Below the pieces are notes generated by a model. The model was given only the letters and a program-made list of their open reading frames with translations, did not search any database and had not been told where the DNA came from. A stretch of DNA of 34,623 nucleotides, from positions 1 through 34,623 of the forward strand of contig JAFLCG010000030.1 in the NCBI GenBank assembly GCA_017303635.1. Reading direction: 5' to 3'. Numbering within the stretch: the first letter of the stretch is position 1; every line of letters starts with the position of its first letter. Below are positions 7,155 through 15,323 of the stretch, piece by piece. The stretch is from Anaerolineae bacterium. Lineage in GTDB: Bacteria > Chloroflexota > Anaerolineae > Aggregatilineales > Phototrophicaceae. The translations under genes and the position numbers were made by a program.

Positions 7155-8612
7155 ATGCTCACCATTAAGACGCCTGATTGGGTCAAGGATGCCGTCTTCT
7201 ACCAGATCTTCCCGGATCGTTTCGCCAAGAGCGCCCGCCTCGTCAAACCGACCAACCTCGAGCCCTGGGATTCCCCACCTACGTGGCAGGGTTACAAAGG
7301 CGGCGACCTCTATGGGGTGATCGAACACCTCGACCATATTCAGGATCTGGGCATCAACGCGGTCTACTTCACCCCCATCTTCCAAAGCGCCTGCAACCAC
7401 CGCTATCACACCCACGACTACTATCAGGTTGATCCGCTGCTGGGCGGCAACCCGGCCTTCTATGCCTTGCGGGATGCCCTCCATGCCCGTGGCATCAAGC
7501 TGGTGCTGGATGGCGTCTTCAACCATGCCAGCCGGGGCAACTTCTATTTCAACGATATCCTCGAAAACGGTCCGCATTCCGCCTGGCTGGACTGGTTCAT
7601 CGTGGAAGACTGGCCCCTGACCGCCTACAGTGGCGAGCGTCCTGCCAACTATGTCGCCTGGGTCGGCAACCGCGCCCTGCCCAAATGGAATACCGATAAT
7701 CCCCAGGTGCGCGAGTACATCATGCGCGTGGCGGAACACTGGCTGCGCGAAGGCATTGACGGCTGGCGGCTGGATGTCCCCTTCAATATCACTAGTCCCG
7801 GCTTCTGGAACGAGTTCCGGCAGCGCGTCAAGGCCATCAACCCGGAGGCCTATATCGTCGGCGAAGTCTGGTGGGATAGCACCAACTATCTGCAGGGCGA
7901 CCAGTTCGATGCCGTCATGAACTACCTCTTCACCGAGCCGGTCATCCAGTTCTGTGGTCAGAACCATCTCGATCGCGCCCACGCCATCAGCACCAAGAGC
8001 TATGATCCCTATCCCGCCATTGATGGTGTTCACTTCGCCACCAAGATCGAAAAACAGCTCTATCGCTACGAGTGGGAAATCACCCGTGCCCAACTCAACC
8101 TGCTCGATAGTCACGATACCGCCCGCCTCTTGACGATTTGCGGCGGCGATGCGGACAGCCTCAAATTGGCGACCTTACTGCTGATGACCTTCCCCGGTGC
8201 GCCCAGCGTCTACTATGGCGATGAGATCGCGCTGCCCGGGGCCGATGACCCGGACTGCCGCCGCACGATCAATTGGGATGACCGCAGCAGTTGGGATCTG
8301 GACATGCTCAAGACCTACAAGCAGTTGATCGTCTTGCGCCACGCCCATCCCGCCACCCGTCACGGTAGCTATCAGCGACTGCATGCAGGGCAGACTACCT
8401 ATGCCTTCGCGCGGGTACATGGTGACGATAAACTGGCCGTTGCCATGAACGTTGGTGAAAAAGCCCAGAAAATAGAATTGGATGTGAGCGGTCTCTACGC
8501 CGATGGCACCGTCCTGTCAGCCGCCTACGGCAAAGGCAAAGCGACCGTCGAAGGCGGTCGCATCACCCTGAATGTGCCAGGCCGAGAGGGTATCGTCCTG
8601 ACCGCCACGTAG
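7155..8612 (+). CDS. GH13 alpha-glycosidase (neopullulanase/cyclomaltodextrinase-like)
   Basis: A 485-aa cytoplasmic alpha-amylase family enzyme that hydrolyses alpha-1,4 (and perhaps alpha-1,6) glucosidic bonds in maltodextrins. The (beta/alpha)8 barrel motifs are all present: DGVFNH, GWRLDVP with nucleophile Asp206, GEVWW with acid/base Glu237, and LDSHDTAR with Asp321. The YQIFPDRF start and GGDLYGV segment are typical of the neopullulanase group. The usual N-terminal CBM34-type domain is missing, because the protein begins right at the barrel. No signal peptide is seen. The ATG follows AAAGGAATAGGA by about 10 bases. The gene is 54 bases after the Clp gene. Exact substrate is uncertain. 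Confidence 0.92.
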   Translation: MLTIKTPDWVKDAVFYQIFPDRFAKSARLVKPTNLEPWDSPPTWQGYKGGDLYGVIEHLDHIQDLGINAVYFTPIFQSACNHRYHTHDYYQVDPLLGGNPAFYALRDALHARGIKLVLDGVFNHASRGNFYFNDILENGPHSAWLDWFIVEDWPLTAYSGERPANYVAWVGNRALPKWNTDNPQVREYIMRVAEHWLREGIDGWRLDVPFNITSPGFWNEFRQRVKAINPEAYIVGEVWWDSTNYLQGDQFDAVMNYLFTEPVIQFCGQNHLDRAHAISTKSYDPYPAIDGVHFATKIEKQLYRYEWEITRAQLNLLDSHDTARLLTICGGDADSLKLATLLLMTFPGAPSVYYGDEIALPGADDPDCRRTINWDDRSSWDLDMLKTYKQLIVLRHAHPATRHGSYQRLHAGQTTYAFARVHGDDKLAVAMNVGEKAQKIELDVSGLYADGTVLSAAYGKGKATVEGGRITLNVPGREGIVLTAT

Positions 8613-8614
8613 AG

Positions 8615-8631
8615 GCGACCCGGCAGGTCGC
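8615..8631 (+). terminator. hairpin after the GH13 gene
   Basis: GCGACC (8615-8620) and GGTCGC (8626-8631) form a 6-bp stem with a 5-base loop directly after the stop codon. There is no U-run, so termination efficiency is doubtful. Confidence 0.35.
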
Positions 8632-8687
8632 TCGAATGGTCCGGAATGTACGGATGATGCAACCATTTCTCTGCCCACCAGGGAGTA

Positions 8688-8981
8688 GTGAAAGTGCCCG
8701 TTTCAGGAAACGCGCTCGGCTTAGCCATGTTTATAACCTGCGGCCTGATCGCAGCCGCAGGTGGCTTTCTCCTGCGCCTCAGTAATCCCATCGTCATGAT
8801 GTCCATCGGGCTGGCGCTCATCGTAATGGATCTGATAGTACGCCTCAAACGGCGCGGTGCCCGCCGTTGGCTCCTCCGGGATACCACCGGCGGCACGCTT
8901 TTCGCCATCCCGGTCTGGATCGTGGGCATCCTGGTCATCCTGCTCAATCTCGTCAACAGCTTCATCCCGCTGGATGTGTGA
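8688..8981 (+). CDS. small membrane protein, 97 aa
   Basis: An integral membrane protein with about three hydrophobic helices (about residues 10-31, 33-51 and 74-93). A positively charged segment (RLKRRGARR) between the second and third helices probably faces the cytoplasm. The start is a GTG: the frame opens GTG AAA GTG CCC, and GGGAG at 8681-8685 is better spaced for the GTG at 8694 than for 8688. I do not recognise the family. It is followed at about 100 bases by another small gene with its own possible -10 (TACAAT at 8999-9004). Confidence 0.7.
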   Translation: MKVPVSGNALGLAMFITCGLIAAAGGFLLRLSNPIVMMSIGLALIVMDLIVRLKRRGARRWLLRDTTGGTLFAIPVWIVGILVILLNLVNSFIPLDV

Positions 8982-9077
8982 GCGGCCCCACCTTTGGATA
9001 CAATGAGTAGAGATGTACAGTGGGGCGTCCGCCCCTCAACAGGGGTCATCTCGCAATACCCCTGAAGGAGAACTTCG

Positions 9078-9380
9078 ATGCTGAAAGTCTTTGTCGGTGT
9101 GGTGCGTTTCCCCGATGACCGCGATTTTGTCATCATGGTCGATGGCGAATCCGGGCCTGTCGAAAGCGCGGTACAGGATGTCATCGCGGAGATTCGCGGG
9201 CCAGGCAGCATCGACGTGATGAGCGAGGGCGTGGACTTCCGCGAGTTCGCCCACGAGTCCAACACCGAGCAGACCCACCCGGATGGATACGTACTGGCCG
9301 TCGAAGTCAGCAGTTCCCGCCGCATGGATCTCGCCATCCAGCAAGCCCGCCGCCTCCGGCACTTGCGGGCGGATCGTTAG
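9078..9380 (+). CDS. hypothetical protein, 100 aa
   Basis: A small soluble protein with a strong ribosome site (AAGGAGAA, about 6 bases before the ATG). The sequence alternates predicted strands and helices: MLKVFVGVVRFPD, a DFVIMVDGES strand, a helix near PVESAVQDVIAEIR, and a C-terminal strand-helix VLAVEVSSSRRMDLAIQQAR. There is no signal peptide, membrane segment or cysteine. I do not recognise it. It lies upstream of ridA in the same orientation (66 bases), so the two may be co-transcribed. Confidence 0.75.
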   Translation: MLKVFVGVVRFPDDRDFVIMVDGESGPVESAVQDVIAEIRGPGSIDVMSEGVDFREFAHESNTEQTHPDGYVLAVEVSSSRRMDLAIQQARRLRHLRADR

Positions 9381-9446
9381 TAGGAGCGAAGCCTCCCTGT
9401 GGGACAGCATGTCCACCGATCACCTGAAACCAAAAGGAACAGCCTC

Positions 9447-9833
9447 ATGAGCAAACAAGTCATCCAGACCGCCAACGCCCCCGCTGCTGTCGGCCCCTAC
9501 TCACAGGCGATTGTCGCCGGTGGACTCGTCTACACCGCCGGGCAGATCGCTCTCGTCCCCGGCACCACTGAACTGGCAGCAGGCGGCATCGCCGAGCAGA
9601 CCCGGCAGGTCATGCACAACCTCAAAGCCATCCTCGAAACCGCTGGATCAAGCCTCGATCAGGTCGTCAAGGTCACAGTCTATCTGCAAGACCTGAACGA
9701 CTTCGCCGCCATGAATGCCGTCTATGCCGAATTCTTCACCGTCGCGCCGCCAGCCCGCTCGACCATCCAGGCTGCAAAGTTGCCGCGCGCCGCACTCGTA
9801 GAGATCGACTGCATCGCCACCCTGACGCACTGA
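9447..9833 (+). CDS. ridA: RidA family enamine/imine deaminase
   Basis: A 128-aa member of the YjgF/YER057c/UK114 family, which hydrolyses reactive enamine/imine intermediates (such as 2-aminoacrylate) released by PLP enzymes. Typical features are seen: NAPAAVGPYSQA at the N-terminus, the YTAGQIALVP strand, the PPARSTIQ segment with the catalytic-type Arg104, and Glu119. The start is placed at the ATG at 9447 because AAAGGA lies about 8 bases upstream and homologues begin at this point. A longer frame to 9399 lacks a ribosome site. It is expected to be a cytoplasmic homotrimer. Confidence 0.93.
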   Translation: MSKQVIQTANAPAAVGPYSQAIVAGGLVYTAGQIALVPGTTELAAGGIAEQTRQVMHNLKAILETAGSSLDQVVKVTVYLQDLNDFAAMNAVYAEFFTVAPPARSTIQAAKLPRAALVEIDCIATLTH

Positions 9834-9853
9834 TCAACAGGAACGCCAACGGC

Positions 9854-10213
9854 ATGAACCCTGATCCGGTCGAGCGTGTGCGCGCATTGTGTTTCGCCTA
9901 CCCGGAAACCACCGAAAAGCTTTCGCATGGTGAACCCACCTTCTTCGTCCGCAAGAAGGTCTTCGTCATGAGTGCTAATAATCATCATGGGGATGGTCGA
10001 GTCGCGGTCTGGGTGCCTGCCCCGCAGGGAATGCAGGAAAGCCTCATCGCCACCGCGCCAGAGACTTTTTTCAGGCCGCCCTATGTCGGCGTGCGCGGCT
10101 GGGTCGGCATCGAGTTGAACAATATCAACGATGCTGACCTGGCGCACTATATCGACATCGCATGGCGCTTGATCGCCCCGAAAAAACTGCAACTGACCTA
10201 TGACCAGGCTTGA
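9854..10213 (+). CDS. MmcQ/YjbR family protein
   Basis: A 119-aa protein with the layout of the MmcQ/YjbR family (CyaY-like fold): RVRALCFAYPETTEKLSHGE at the start, a central FFVRKKVFVMSANNHHGDG strand pair, and a C-terminal helix (LAHYIDIAWRLIAPKKL). Members are often called DNA-binding, but their role is not established. The ATG is preceded by AGGAAC. It lies 20 bases after ridA and is probably co-transcribed. Its stop codon directly abuts the stop of the convergent minus-strand gene, with no terminator between. Confidence 0.85.
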   Translation: MNPDPVERVRALCFAYPETTEKLSHGEPTFFVRKKVFVMSANNHHGDGRVAVWVPAPQGMQESLIATAPETFFRPPYVGVRGWVGIELNNINDADLAHYIDIAWRLIAPKKLQLTYDQA

Positions 10214-11518
10214 TTAGCTTTCACCCGGCCCCGGCGGGACGATGTTCGCCCGCCGCAGCGATTCTTCAGCGGCATCCAGAAGCGTGTTTGCCAGCTTGAA
10301 GACGGTCGTCATCTCACCAGCAGCCAGCTTGGCACGCCCCCGAGTTGCTTCCCGTAGTTCCATCAACATCACCCACGGATTCTCATCCCGCAGGCTGATG
10401 ATCCGGTTGAGGACTATCCCACCCATTGCCAGCGGCAGATAGATATAACTCATATCCGGGTCTGCCTGAGCGCCCATCCACTCCAGAATGCGGTTGGCAT
10501 GACCAGCCCGTTCATTGGCATTACCAAGGTCTTCTTTGATCTTGGGGTCGATCACCGCGAATCCCAGGATGACCGCATCGTACAGGGTCGCGTCGAACAG
10601 GAAGCGCGTCACAATCTCGCCCGGCACCATATTCTGCAGCGAGTCGTCATGCGCCAGCACCTGGCACAGCACCTGGAACCAGCGGCTGTCTTCCAAAGAG
10701 AAACCGGCTTCCAGTTCCATCCCTTCATCCAGCGCATAGGTCATCATCTTGGCGATGGCCTTGGCCTCGCCTGGGTGCAGCGGCATCCCCTGGTCCGCAA
10801 AGCGGTCACTCACGAGGCCAATCAGCGGTTTGAAGACCGAATTCCGGGAGAAGGTATTGGAAAGCTGCTGCGCTTCCTGAATCTTCGCCATCACCAGTTC
10901 GGTTTCTTCCGCCATTTCCTCCTGCCGCCAGATGGTCTTGAAGCGGGCCCGCAGCGGTTCCGTGGGCGGGGGCATCCGCTTCGCCGCAATATCAAAGGTC
11001 GACTGGATTATCTGGGCAGCCGGGTTGAAGTCAAAATGTTCGTAGTCGATCTCCTGGAGGACATGCATCTCCACCGAGGACACACTCACGACGGACGGTG
11101 GCGCGCCGCCGGTCAACGGGCGCACCATCTTGCTTTCCCCCGGTGGCAGTTGATAGCGCACCGCCACCCGAACCGGCAGGTCTGTCCCCGGATGCGTCGG
11201 ATGCTGGGGCACCAGCGGCACCCGCAGCGCACCGACCTCGCCCGGTTGTAACCCTAGCGTGAAAGCCTTCTTCGGCACGTCAATCACCACCGGGTTGCCC
11301 TTCTTGTCCTGATTGGGCAGTTGCAGGCCAACCACCACCTGCATGTGTTGATCGACCATGTTCTGCAGGATCAGCACCAGTTCAATCGGTTGGTTGATGA
11401 AGGTTCGACGGGGGAAAATACCCAAGGCTGCCTGCAGCTTTGGCATGGTGATGCGCGGGCCACGGGTGATCGCGCCCAGCACATCCGGGTACAGCGGTTC
11501 AAGACGCTTGGTCGGCAT
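10214..11518 (-). CDS. protein of unknown function, 434 aa (paralogue A)
   Basis: I do not recognise the family. The N-terminal ~170 residues look like a beta-sandwich (FINQPIELVLILQNMVDQHM, LGLQPGEVGALRVPLVPQ, LPVRVAVRYQLPPGESK), similar in style to Ig-like or arrestin-like domains. The C-terminal ~260 residues are mainly helical and end with YLPLAMGGIVLNRI and a final charged helix. There is no signal peptide or membrane helix, so it is probably cytoplasmic. It is paralogous to the next upstream gene (11591-12961): both share YPD[VI]LGAIT near the start, the beta-rich N-terminal half and the YLPL[AV]MGGI motif near the end. Confidence 0.85.
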   Translation of the reverse strand: MPTKRLEPLYPDVLGAITRGPRITMPKLQAALGIFPRRTFINQPIELVLILQNMVDQHMQVVVGLQLPNQDKKGNPVVIDVPKKAFTLGLQPGEVGALRVPLVPQHPTHPGTDLPVRVAVRYQLPPGESKMVRPLTGGAPPSVVSVSSVEMHVLQEIDYEHFDFNPAAQIIQSTFDIAAKRMPPPTEPLRARFKTIWRQEEMAEETELVMAKIQEAQQLSNTFSRNSVFKPLIGLVSDRFADQGMPLHPGEAKAIAKMMTYALDEGMELEAGFSLEDSRWFQVLCQVLAHDDSLQNMVPGEIVTRFLFDATLYDAVILGFAVIDPKIKEDLGNANERAGHANRILEWMGAQADPDMSYIYLPLAMGGIVLNRIISLRDENPWVMLMELREATRGRAKLAAGEMTTVFKLANTLLDAAEESLRRANIVPPGPGES

Positions 11519-11590
11519 AACGTCCTCATCTGCTCAAATTAGCCAATCGGTAGACAGCCGATTTTACAATTCTGTTATATCTGCCCCCTA

Positions 11591-12961
11591 TTATGCACGA
11601 TAGCCGTATTTTTGCATGGAGCTATCCAGCACCTTCCGCATCAGCTTAAAGACCAGTTCGTTCTCGGCAGTGAGCAGTTCATCCTCGCGCGAGCGCAGTT
11701 GCAGGGTCATCTCCTGCAGCGACTCGATAATCTTCTCTTCTTTCAGGATGGCGCGGTCATAATAGATGATGCCGCCCATCACCAGCGGCAGATACACATC
11801 CGTCAGGTTGAGCTTGTGCAGCGCCGTCGGTTGGGCCATTAGCTTAATAAGCTCCCGCGCATATTCCACCCGGTCATGCTCCCCGCCCAGGTCTTCCCCG
11901 GTCACGTTTGTGACCATCATCAGCGCGTGCGGGATCGCATCCATCAGCAAATCGTTGTAGAGCGTCGTCGCCAGTGTCTGAGCCGGATTCTCCACCGCCT
12001 TGCGGTCGCTCGCCATCAGTCGCAGCATCCCCTGGCACCAGTGCGGCAGATCCGCTTCCCCAGGTCTGGAACCACCTGGCTTCACCCAGCGGATGATATT
12101 GAAATGCTCCCCGCCCAGGTAATCGATCACCTTCTCCGGTGGATTCGACTTCTCCAGAATAGCCACCAGGAGTTTGCTGATGAAATGCAGTTCCACCGGG
12201 GCCATTTCAACCCCCGCGCCGGTCATCCGTTCCCGAGTGGCTGCATACAGGGCGCTGTACAGCTTCTCCCTTGAAAAGCGGGCGATCACATAGCGCACCA
12301 GCGGCTCCTGATACCGATTAAACAAATCACCGATGCTCGCGTGACTGTCGATGCCCCATAAATGCACCCAACTTGGCTTTTCCGCCAACGGTGGAGCGTC
12401 CCCCGGTTGAGCGCCCATCACGCCAAAACTGACTTCCACTGCCGCGCCGATCAGACCGCGCCGCACGGCTGAGAACGAGAGTTTCTTCAGCGCGTTCAAC
12501 GCCTCGAGTTGCGTGTTGGGAACGCCCTCAAGCGAAGCCGTACCACCCTCCGCGGGACGTATCCGCTTGGGCTTGCCCTCGCCTTTGACCTCCACCCCCA
12601 CACCGACTTTGTAACCGTCGGCAATGGCCGTATCCGCCGCACACCCGACCGGGAAGGTCACGTAACCCACTTCCGCCGGGCTCAGTCCCACCACCAACCG
12701 CGTGACCGGATGGGCAAAGCGACCTTTTTGCTTTTTAGCATCCAATTCAGGCAAATGCAGCGTCGCCGTCACATCAATATCCGCGTCGCTGGCGTTCTGG
12801 ATGAGCAGCACTACCTCAAATGGGCGGCCAGCCCGCACTATCCGTGGGCGGGTGGCGGTCGCCACCTGCACGACTCCGGCGTTATAGCGAGCGCCGCCGG
12901 TGATCGCACCTAAAATGTCCGGGTAAGAAGGGGAACTGCTGGGGGTTGGCTCAGGCACCAT
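11591..12961 (-). CDS. protein of unknown function, 456 aa (paralogue B)
   Basis: A paralogue of the gene at 10214-11518, lying 72 bases upstream of it on the same strand. It has the same order: the SYPDILGAITGGA opening, a beta-rich half (RAGRPFEVVLLIQNASDADI, VVGLSPAEVGYVTFPVGC), then a helical half with YLPLVMGGIIYYDRAI and a charged C-terminal helix that may be a coiled coil (EEKIIESLQEMTLQLRSRED). The start is supported by GAGGTGACGG just before the ATG. It has no export signal. The pair probably forms a complex or arose by tandem duplication; function is unknown. Confidence 0.85.
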   Translation of the reverse strand: MVPEPTPSSSPSYPDILGAITGGARYNAGVVQVATATRPRIVRAGRPFEVVLLIQNASDADIDVTATLHLPELDAKKQKGRFAHPVTRLVVGLSPAEVGYVTFPVGCAADTAIADGYKVGVGVEVKGEGKPKRIRPAEGGTASLEGVPNTQLEALNALKKLSFSAVRRGLIGAAVEVSFGVMGAQPGDAPPLAEKPSWVHLWGIDSHASIGDLFNRYQEPLVRYVIARFSREKLYSALYAATRERMTGAGVEMAPVELHFISKLLVAILEKSNPPEKVIDYLGGEHFNIIRWVKPGGSRPGEADLPHWCQGMLRLMASDRKAVENPAQTLATTLYNDLLMDAIPHALMMVTNVTGEDLGGEHDRVEYARELIKLMAQPTALHKLNLTDVYLPLVMGGIIYYDRAILKEEKIIESLQEMTLQLRSREDELLTAENELVFKLMRKVLDSSMQKYGYRA

Positions 12962-13027
12962 CCGTCACCTCGTATCAAGAGAGGCTTCATCTGCTGCCAT
13001 TGTACTCCAGAAGCAGACGGCTCGATG

Positions 13028-13399
13028 TCACTTCGCCTGCTGGTGCCGCGCATAAATCTGCGCGGCTTCTGCTATCCAGCGCTCACGATTGGTGAAGAAC
13101 TGTGCCTGAATGGGCATCAGCTTGTTGAAAATGCGCCCGATGACCACGCCGGCATAGGGCGCGTTCAGGACCACAATCCCCAGCATCCGCTTGGTGATCG
13201 AACCCAGGTACGCTTTGACCTCATACGGCAGTTGCTTAAGCTGGGTTCCATCAATCATCAGCACATAACGGTCAACACCGTCGGCATTCGCCAGGGCTTC
13301 CACCCCGTCGCGGGCCGCATACAGATCCAACACCGTCATGGTGCCAATCCAATGCGCACAATACAAACCGGTATCAATACGTTCAGTCGTGGCGGGCAT
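13028..13399 (-). CDS. small alpha/beta protein, 123 aa (tandem paralogue 1)
   Basis: Starts MPATTERIDTGLYCAHW. It is about half identical to the protein encoded at 13481-13864; both share MPATTERI, a G-T strand, DLYA.RDGVEALA, DG.DR.V.M.DGT, ITKRM, and a final WI/WMAEAA helix. The strand/helix order resembles STAS or SpoIIAA-like domains, but this is only an inference from pattern. The start codon lacks a clear ribosome site. It sits 81 bases downstream of its paralogue on the same strand and upstream of the 11591-12961 gene, so it may belong to the same unit. Confidence 0.8.
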   Translation of the reverse strand: MPATTERIDTGLYCAHWIGTMTVLDLYAARDGVEALANADGVDRYVLMIDGTQLKQLPYEVKAYLGSITKRMLGIVVLNAPYAGVVIGRIFNKLMPIQAQFFTNRERWIAEAAQIYARHQQAK

Positions 13400-13480
13400 A
13401 AGGGTTCACAGGCTTCCAGCGAAGTAAGATCTACACTTACCATACTACTATTTCGACTGCACATTTCCTTAAGACATATG

Positions 13481-13864
13481 TTACTGCATATTTAAGTGAA
13501 ACTGATTACACGCGGCATAACACCGGGCCGCTTCAGCCATCCACTGCTGCCGATCATCATAAAAGTGTACGGGGATAGAGACCAGTTGCCGGACAATGTT
13601 CCCAATGACCATGCCCGAATACGAGACATTGAGCGCCAGAATAGCCATCATCCGTTTGGTGATCACGTGGCGATACACGGGTACATCGAAAAGGGGCTGT
13701 TGCATCACCGTACCATCCACCATCATGACAAAACGGTCAATGCCATCGACCGTCGCCAGCGCTTCGACTCCATCGCGCCCTGCATACAGGTCATCCGCCG
13801 TAATCGTGCCGTTCAGGCAGATACAGTACATGCCCAGCGCAATGCGTTCAGTGGTGGCAGGCAT
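13481..13864 (-). CDS. small alpha/beta protein, 127 aa (tandem paralogue 2)
   Basis: Paralogue of 13028-13399. The start at 13864 (MPATTERIALG) is chosen because it aligns with the paralogue and has AAGGA about 10 bases upstream; an in-frame ATG at 13876 would place that site over the start codon. The predicted order is strand-helix-strand-helix-strand-helix with a conserved DGT after the third strand and a VIGNIV helix. There is no signal peptide. Function is not known; a role as a small switch or sensor domain is possible. Confidence 0.8.
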   Translation of the reverse strand: MPATTERIALGMYCICLNGTITADDLYAGRDGVEALATVDGIDRFVMMVDGTVMQQPLFDVPVYRHVITKRMMAILALNVSYSGMVIGNIVRQLVSIPVHFYDDRQQWMAEAARCYAACNQFHLNMQ

Positions 13865-13939
13865 AGGGATGTGCATCCTTGATGAAATCGCCTATACCTA
13901 CCGTAGCACAGATGAGAAATTTGTTACATTAAGATTCTT

Positions 13940-14827
13940 TCAGGCCGTCGGCAGAATGATGTCCACCACGCTGATGATCGCCGTATCCGTGACCGTCACC
14001 GCCTGCACATAGTACGGGAACGGGAAAGTGATCACATAACTATCCAGTGCGGAATTCAGCGCCGCGTCCAGTTCAGCCACCGTTCCTGCTGGGAGTGCCC
14101 GCCCGTTCAGGCTAGCACTGGTCACATGCAGTTCCAGTCGGCCATCCACGGCACCCACCGTCAAGGTCATGTTCAGCGACCCGCTCATCTCCGCATTCAG
14201 GGTGATGCTCTGCACCGTCACCGTCATGCCGCCGCTGACCAGATCGACCACCACCCCGCTGGCACTGTAACCAGCAGCCAGCAAAGCCTGGGTGATCGCG
14301 GTATTCAGGTTCGCCTCGCTGATCTCCGCGCTCAGCGTCAGCACGCCGGTTTGTGGGTTATAGTTTACGCCCCCGACCTCATAGAGGGTCGCCAGCCACG
14401 CTTGCAGCGAGTCCATATTCAATTGACCGGGGATCGCCGTCAGATAAGCTTGTGCCGTCGCCATCACGTCTGCCGAAAGGGGTGGCAGTGCAGTCAGGTA
14501 CGCCTGCGCCGTCGCCAGCATCCCCGCCGCGCCGCCGGATACCTGGGTCATCGCAGCCTGGGCGGTCGCCAGCAGTCCATCCGCCGTATTCGGCAGGTTG
14601 GTCAAAGCCGCCTGCGCGGTCCCGAATGCCCCACTCGCGGAACCTGCCACTGCGGTCAGGGTTGCCTGAAGTGCGCCGCCTTGCCCACCATCACCGGAAC
14701 GGGGTGTCCGCGTCGCCCGATCGCGTTGGGCGCTAACCGATTGCGGCCCGCTGGCGAGCGCCAGCAAACCGGCCATCAGAGTAAGAACCAGTGTCACCGA
14801 ACTGATCCAGCGCAGTCGTGTTGTCAT
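13940..14827 (-). CDS. secreted protein with 18-residue repeats, 295 aa
   Basis: The start at 14827 (MTTRLRWISSV) is supported by AAGGAG 7 bases upstream; a frame to 14881 exists but lacks such support. The N-terminus is a signal peptide (Arg, then a hydrophobic core LVLTLMAGLLALASG, cleavage near VSAQ). After a short basic linker come about four or five repeats of 18 residues of the type TAQAALTNLPNTADGLLA, which would form amphipathic helices. The C-terminal ~150 residues are beta-rich with repeated Thr/Val strands (MTVTVQSITLNAEMSGSLNM, LELHVTSASLNGRALPAG). It is exported, with unknown role; the C-terminal part might be a ligand-binding or adhesion domain. Confidence 0.85.
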   Translation of the reverse strand: MTTRLRWISSVTLVLTLMAGLLALASGPQSVSAQRDRATRTPRSGDGGQGGALQATLTAVAGSASGAFGTAQAALTNLPNTADGLLATAQAAMTQVSGGAAGMLATAQAYLTALPPLSADVMATAQAYLTAIPGQLNMDSLQAWLATLYEVGGVNYNPQTGVLTLSAEISEANLNTAITQALLAAGYSASGVVVDLVSGGMTVTVQSITLNAEMSGSLNMTLTVGAVDGRLELHVTSASLNGRALPAGTVAELDAALNSALDSYVITFPFPYYVQAVTVTDTAIISVVDIILPTA

Positions 14828-14942
14828 GCCGCAGCTCCTTGTATGCTCAGGGTCTAGCTCCAGCATAATCCGTATCTGCAATCCGGTTGTGTGAGATCTG
14901 TAACAGTTGTGTTATCGGCATAGTCCTACCCTCACGATAATC

Positions 14943-14969
14943 CAAAATCGAAACATTTGTTCCGTTTTG
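14943..14969. promoter_or_regulatory. LexA/DinR-like palindrome, copy 1
   Basis: The core CGAAACATTTGTTCCG (14949-14964) is an imperfect palindrome and, on the other strand, fits GAACRNRYGTTY. It is flanked by CAAAAT on the left and TTTTG on the right. Nearly the same element occurs at 31805-31832. It lies just upstream of a possible -10 at 14985-14990 reading rightward. Confidence 0.4.
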
Positions 14970-15279
14970 AGCATCAATCTGTGTTATGCTCTGGTGATGA
15001 ACACACGAGCACCGATCCCCAATTTCACCCATGCTTGGCTTCCGATGTCAGTCTGCATGACGACTATGGCGGCAGCCTCCCGCCTACCCACCAATCACTT
15101 GTCATTGTTATCCAGCGGCGGCACGCTCCCTGCCTCCCACCATAGTCGTCAAGCTGAAGTGGTTGCCTCTCGTGTTCCCGCCGATAGGGATGGTCTCGTA
15201 TATCGCCGTTTAGCGTGGCGCTCCCGTCTTCTCACTCCACTCGTCAGCGGAAGCTTCGCCAATACTGCCGGAATCAAAA

Positions 15280-15301
15280 GGGCCTGTATTTCAGCAGGCC
15301 C
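15280..15301 (-). terminator. intrinsic terminator of the GAF gene
   Basis: On the minus strand GGGCCTG and CAGGCCC form a 7-bp stem around an 8-base loop, followed by TTTT (complement of 15276-15279). It lies about 22 bases after the GAF gene stop. Confidence 0.7.
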
Positions 15302-15323
15302 CTGAAACAGACTGAAGCAGCCA

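Larger units (their letters stand above)
14828..15323. other. gene-poor gap with palindrome, inverted repeat and a doubtful ORF
   Basis: About 500 bases between the secreted protein gene and the GAF gene. It holds a 27-base LexA-like palindrome (14943-14969), a possible -10 (TATGCT, 14985-14990) and a leaderless-looking frame at 14997-15305 (102 codons, MNTRAPIPNFTH...). That frame has no recognisable domain. The gap also contains a perfect 12-bp inverted repeat (15058-15069 with 15140-15151) and the terminator of the GAF gene. Whether the frame is translated is open. Confidence 0.4.

Noticed and set aside
7149..8114. Minus-strand open frame of 321 codons across the GH13 gene
   Set aside because: Antisense shadow of a gene with all catalytic motifs; no start signal and compositionally odd.
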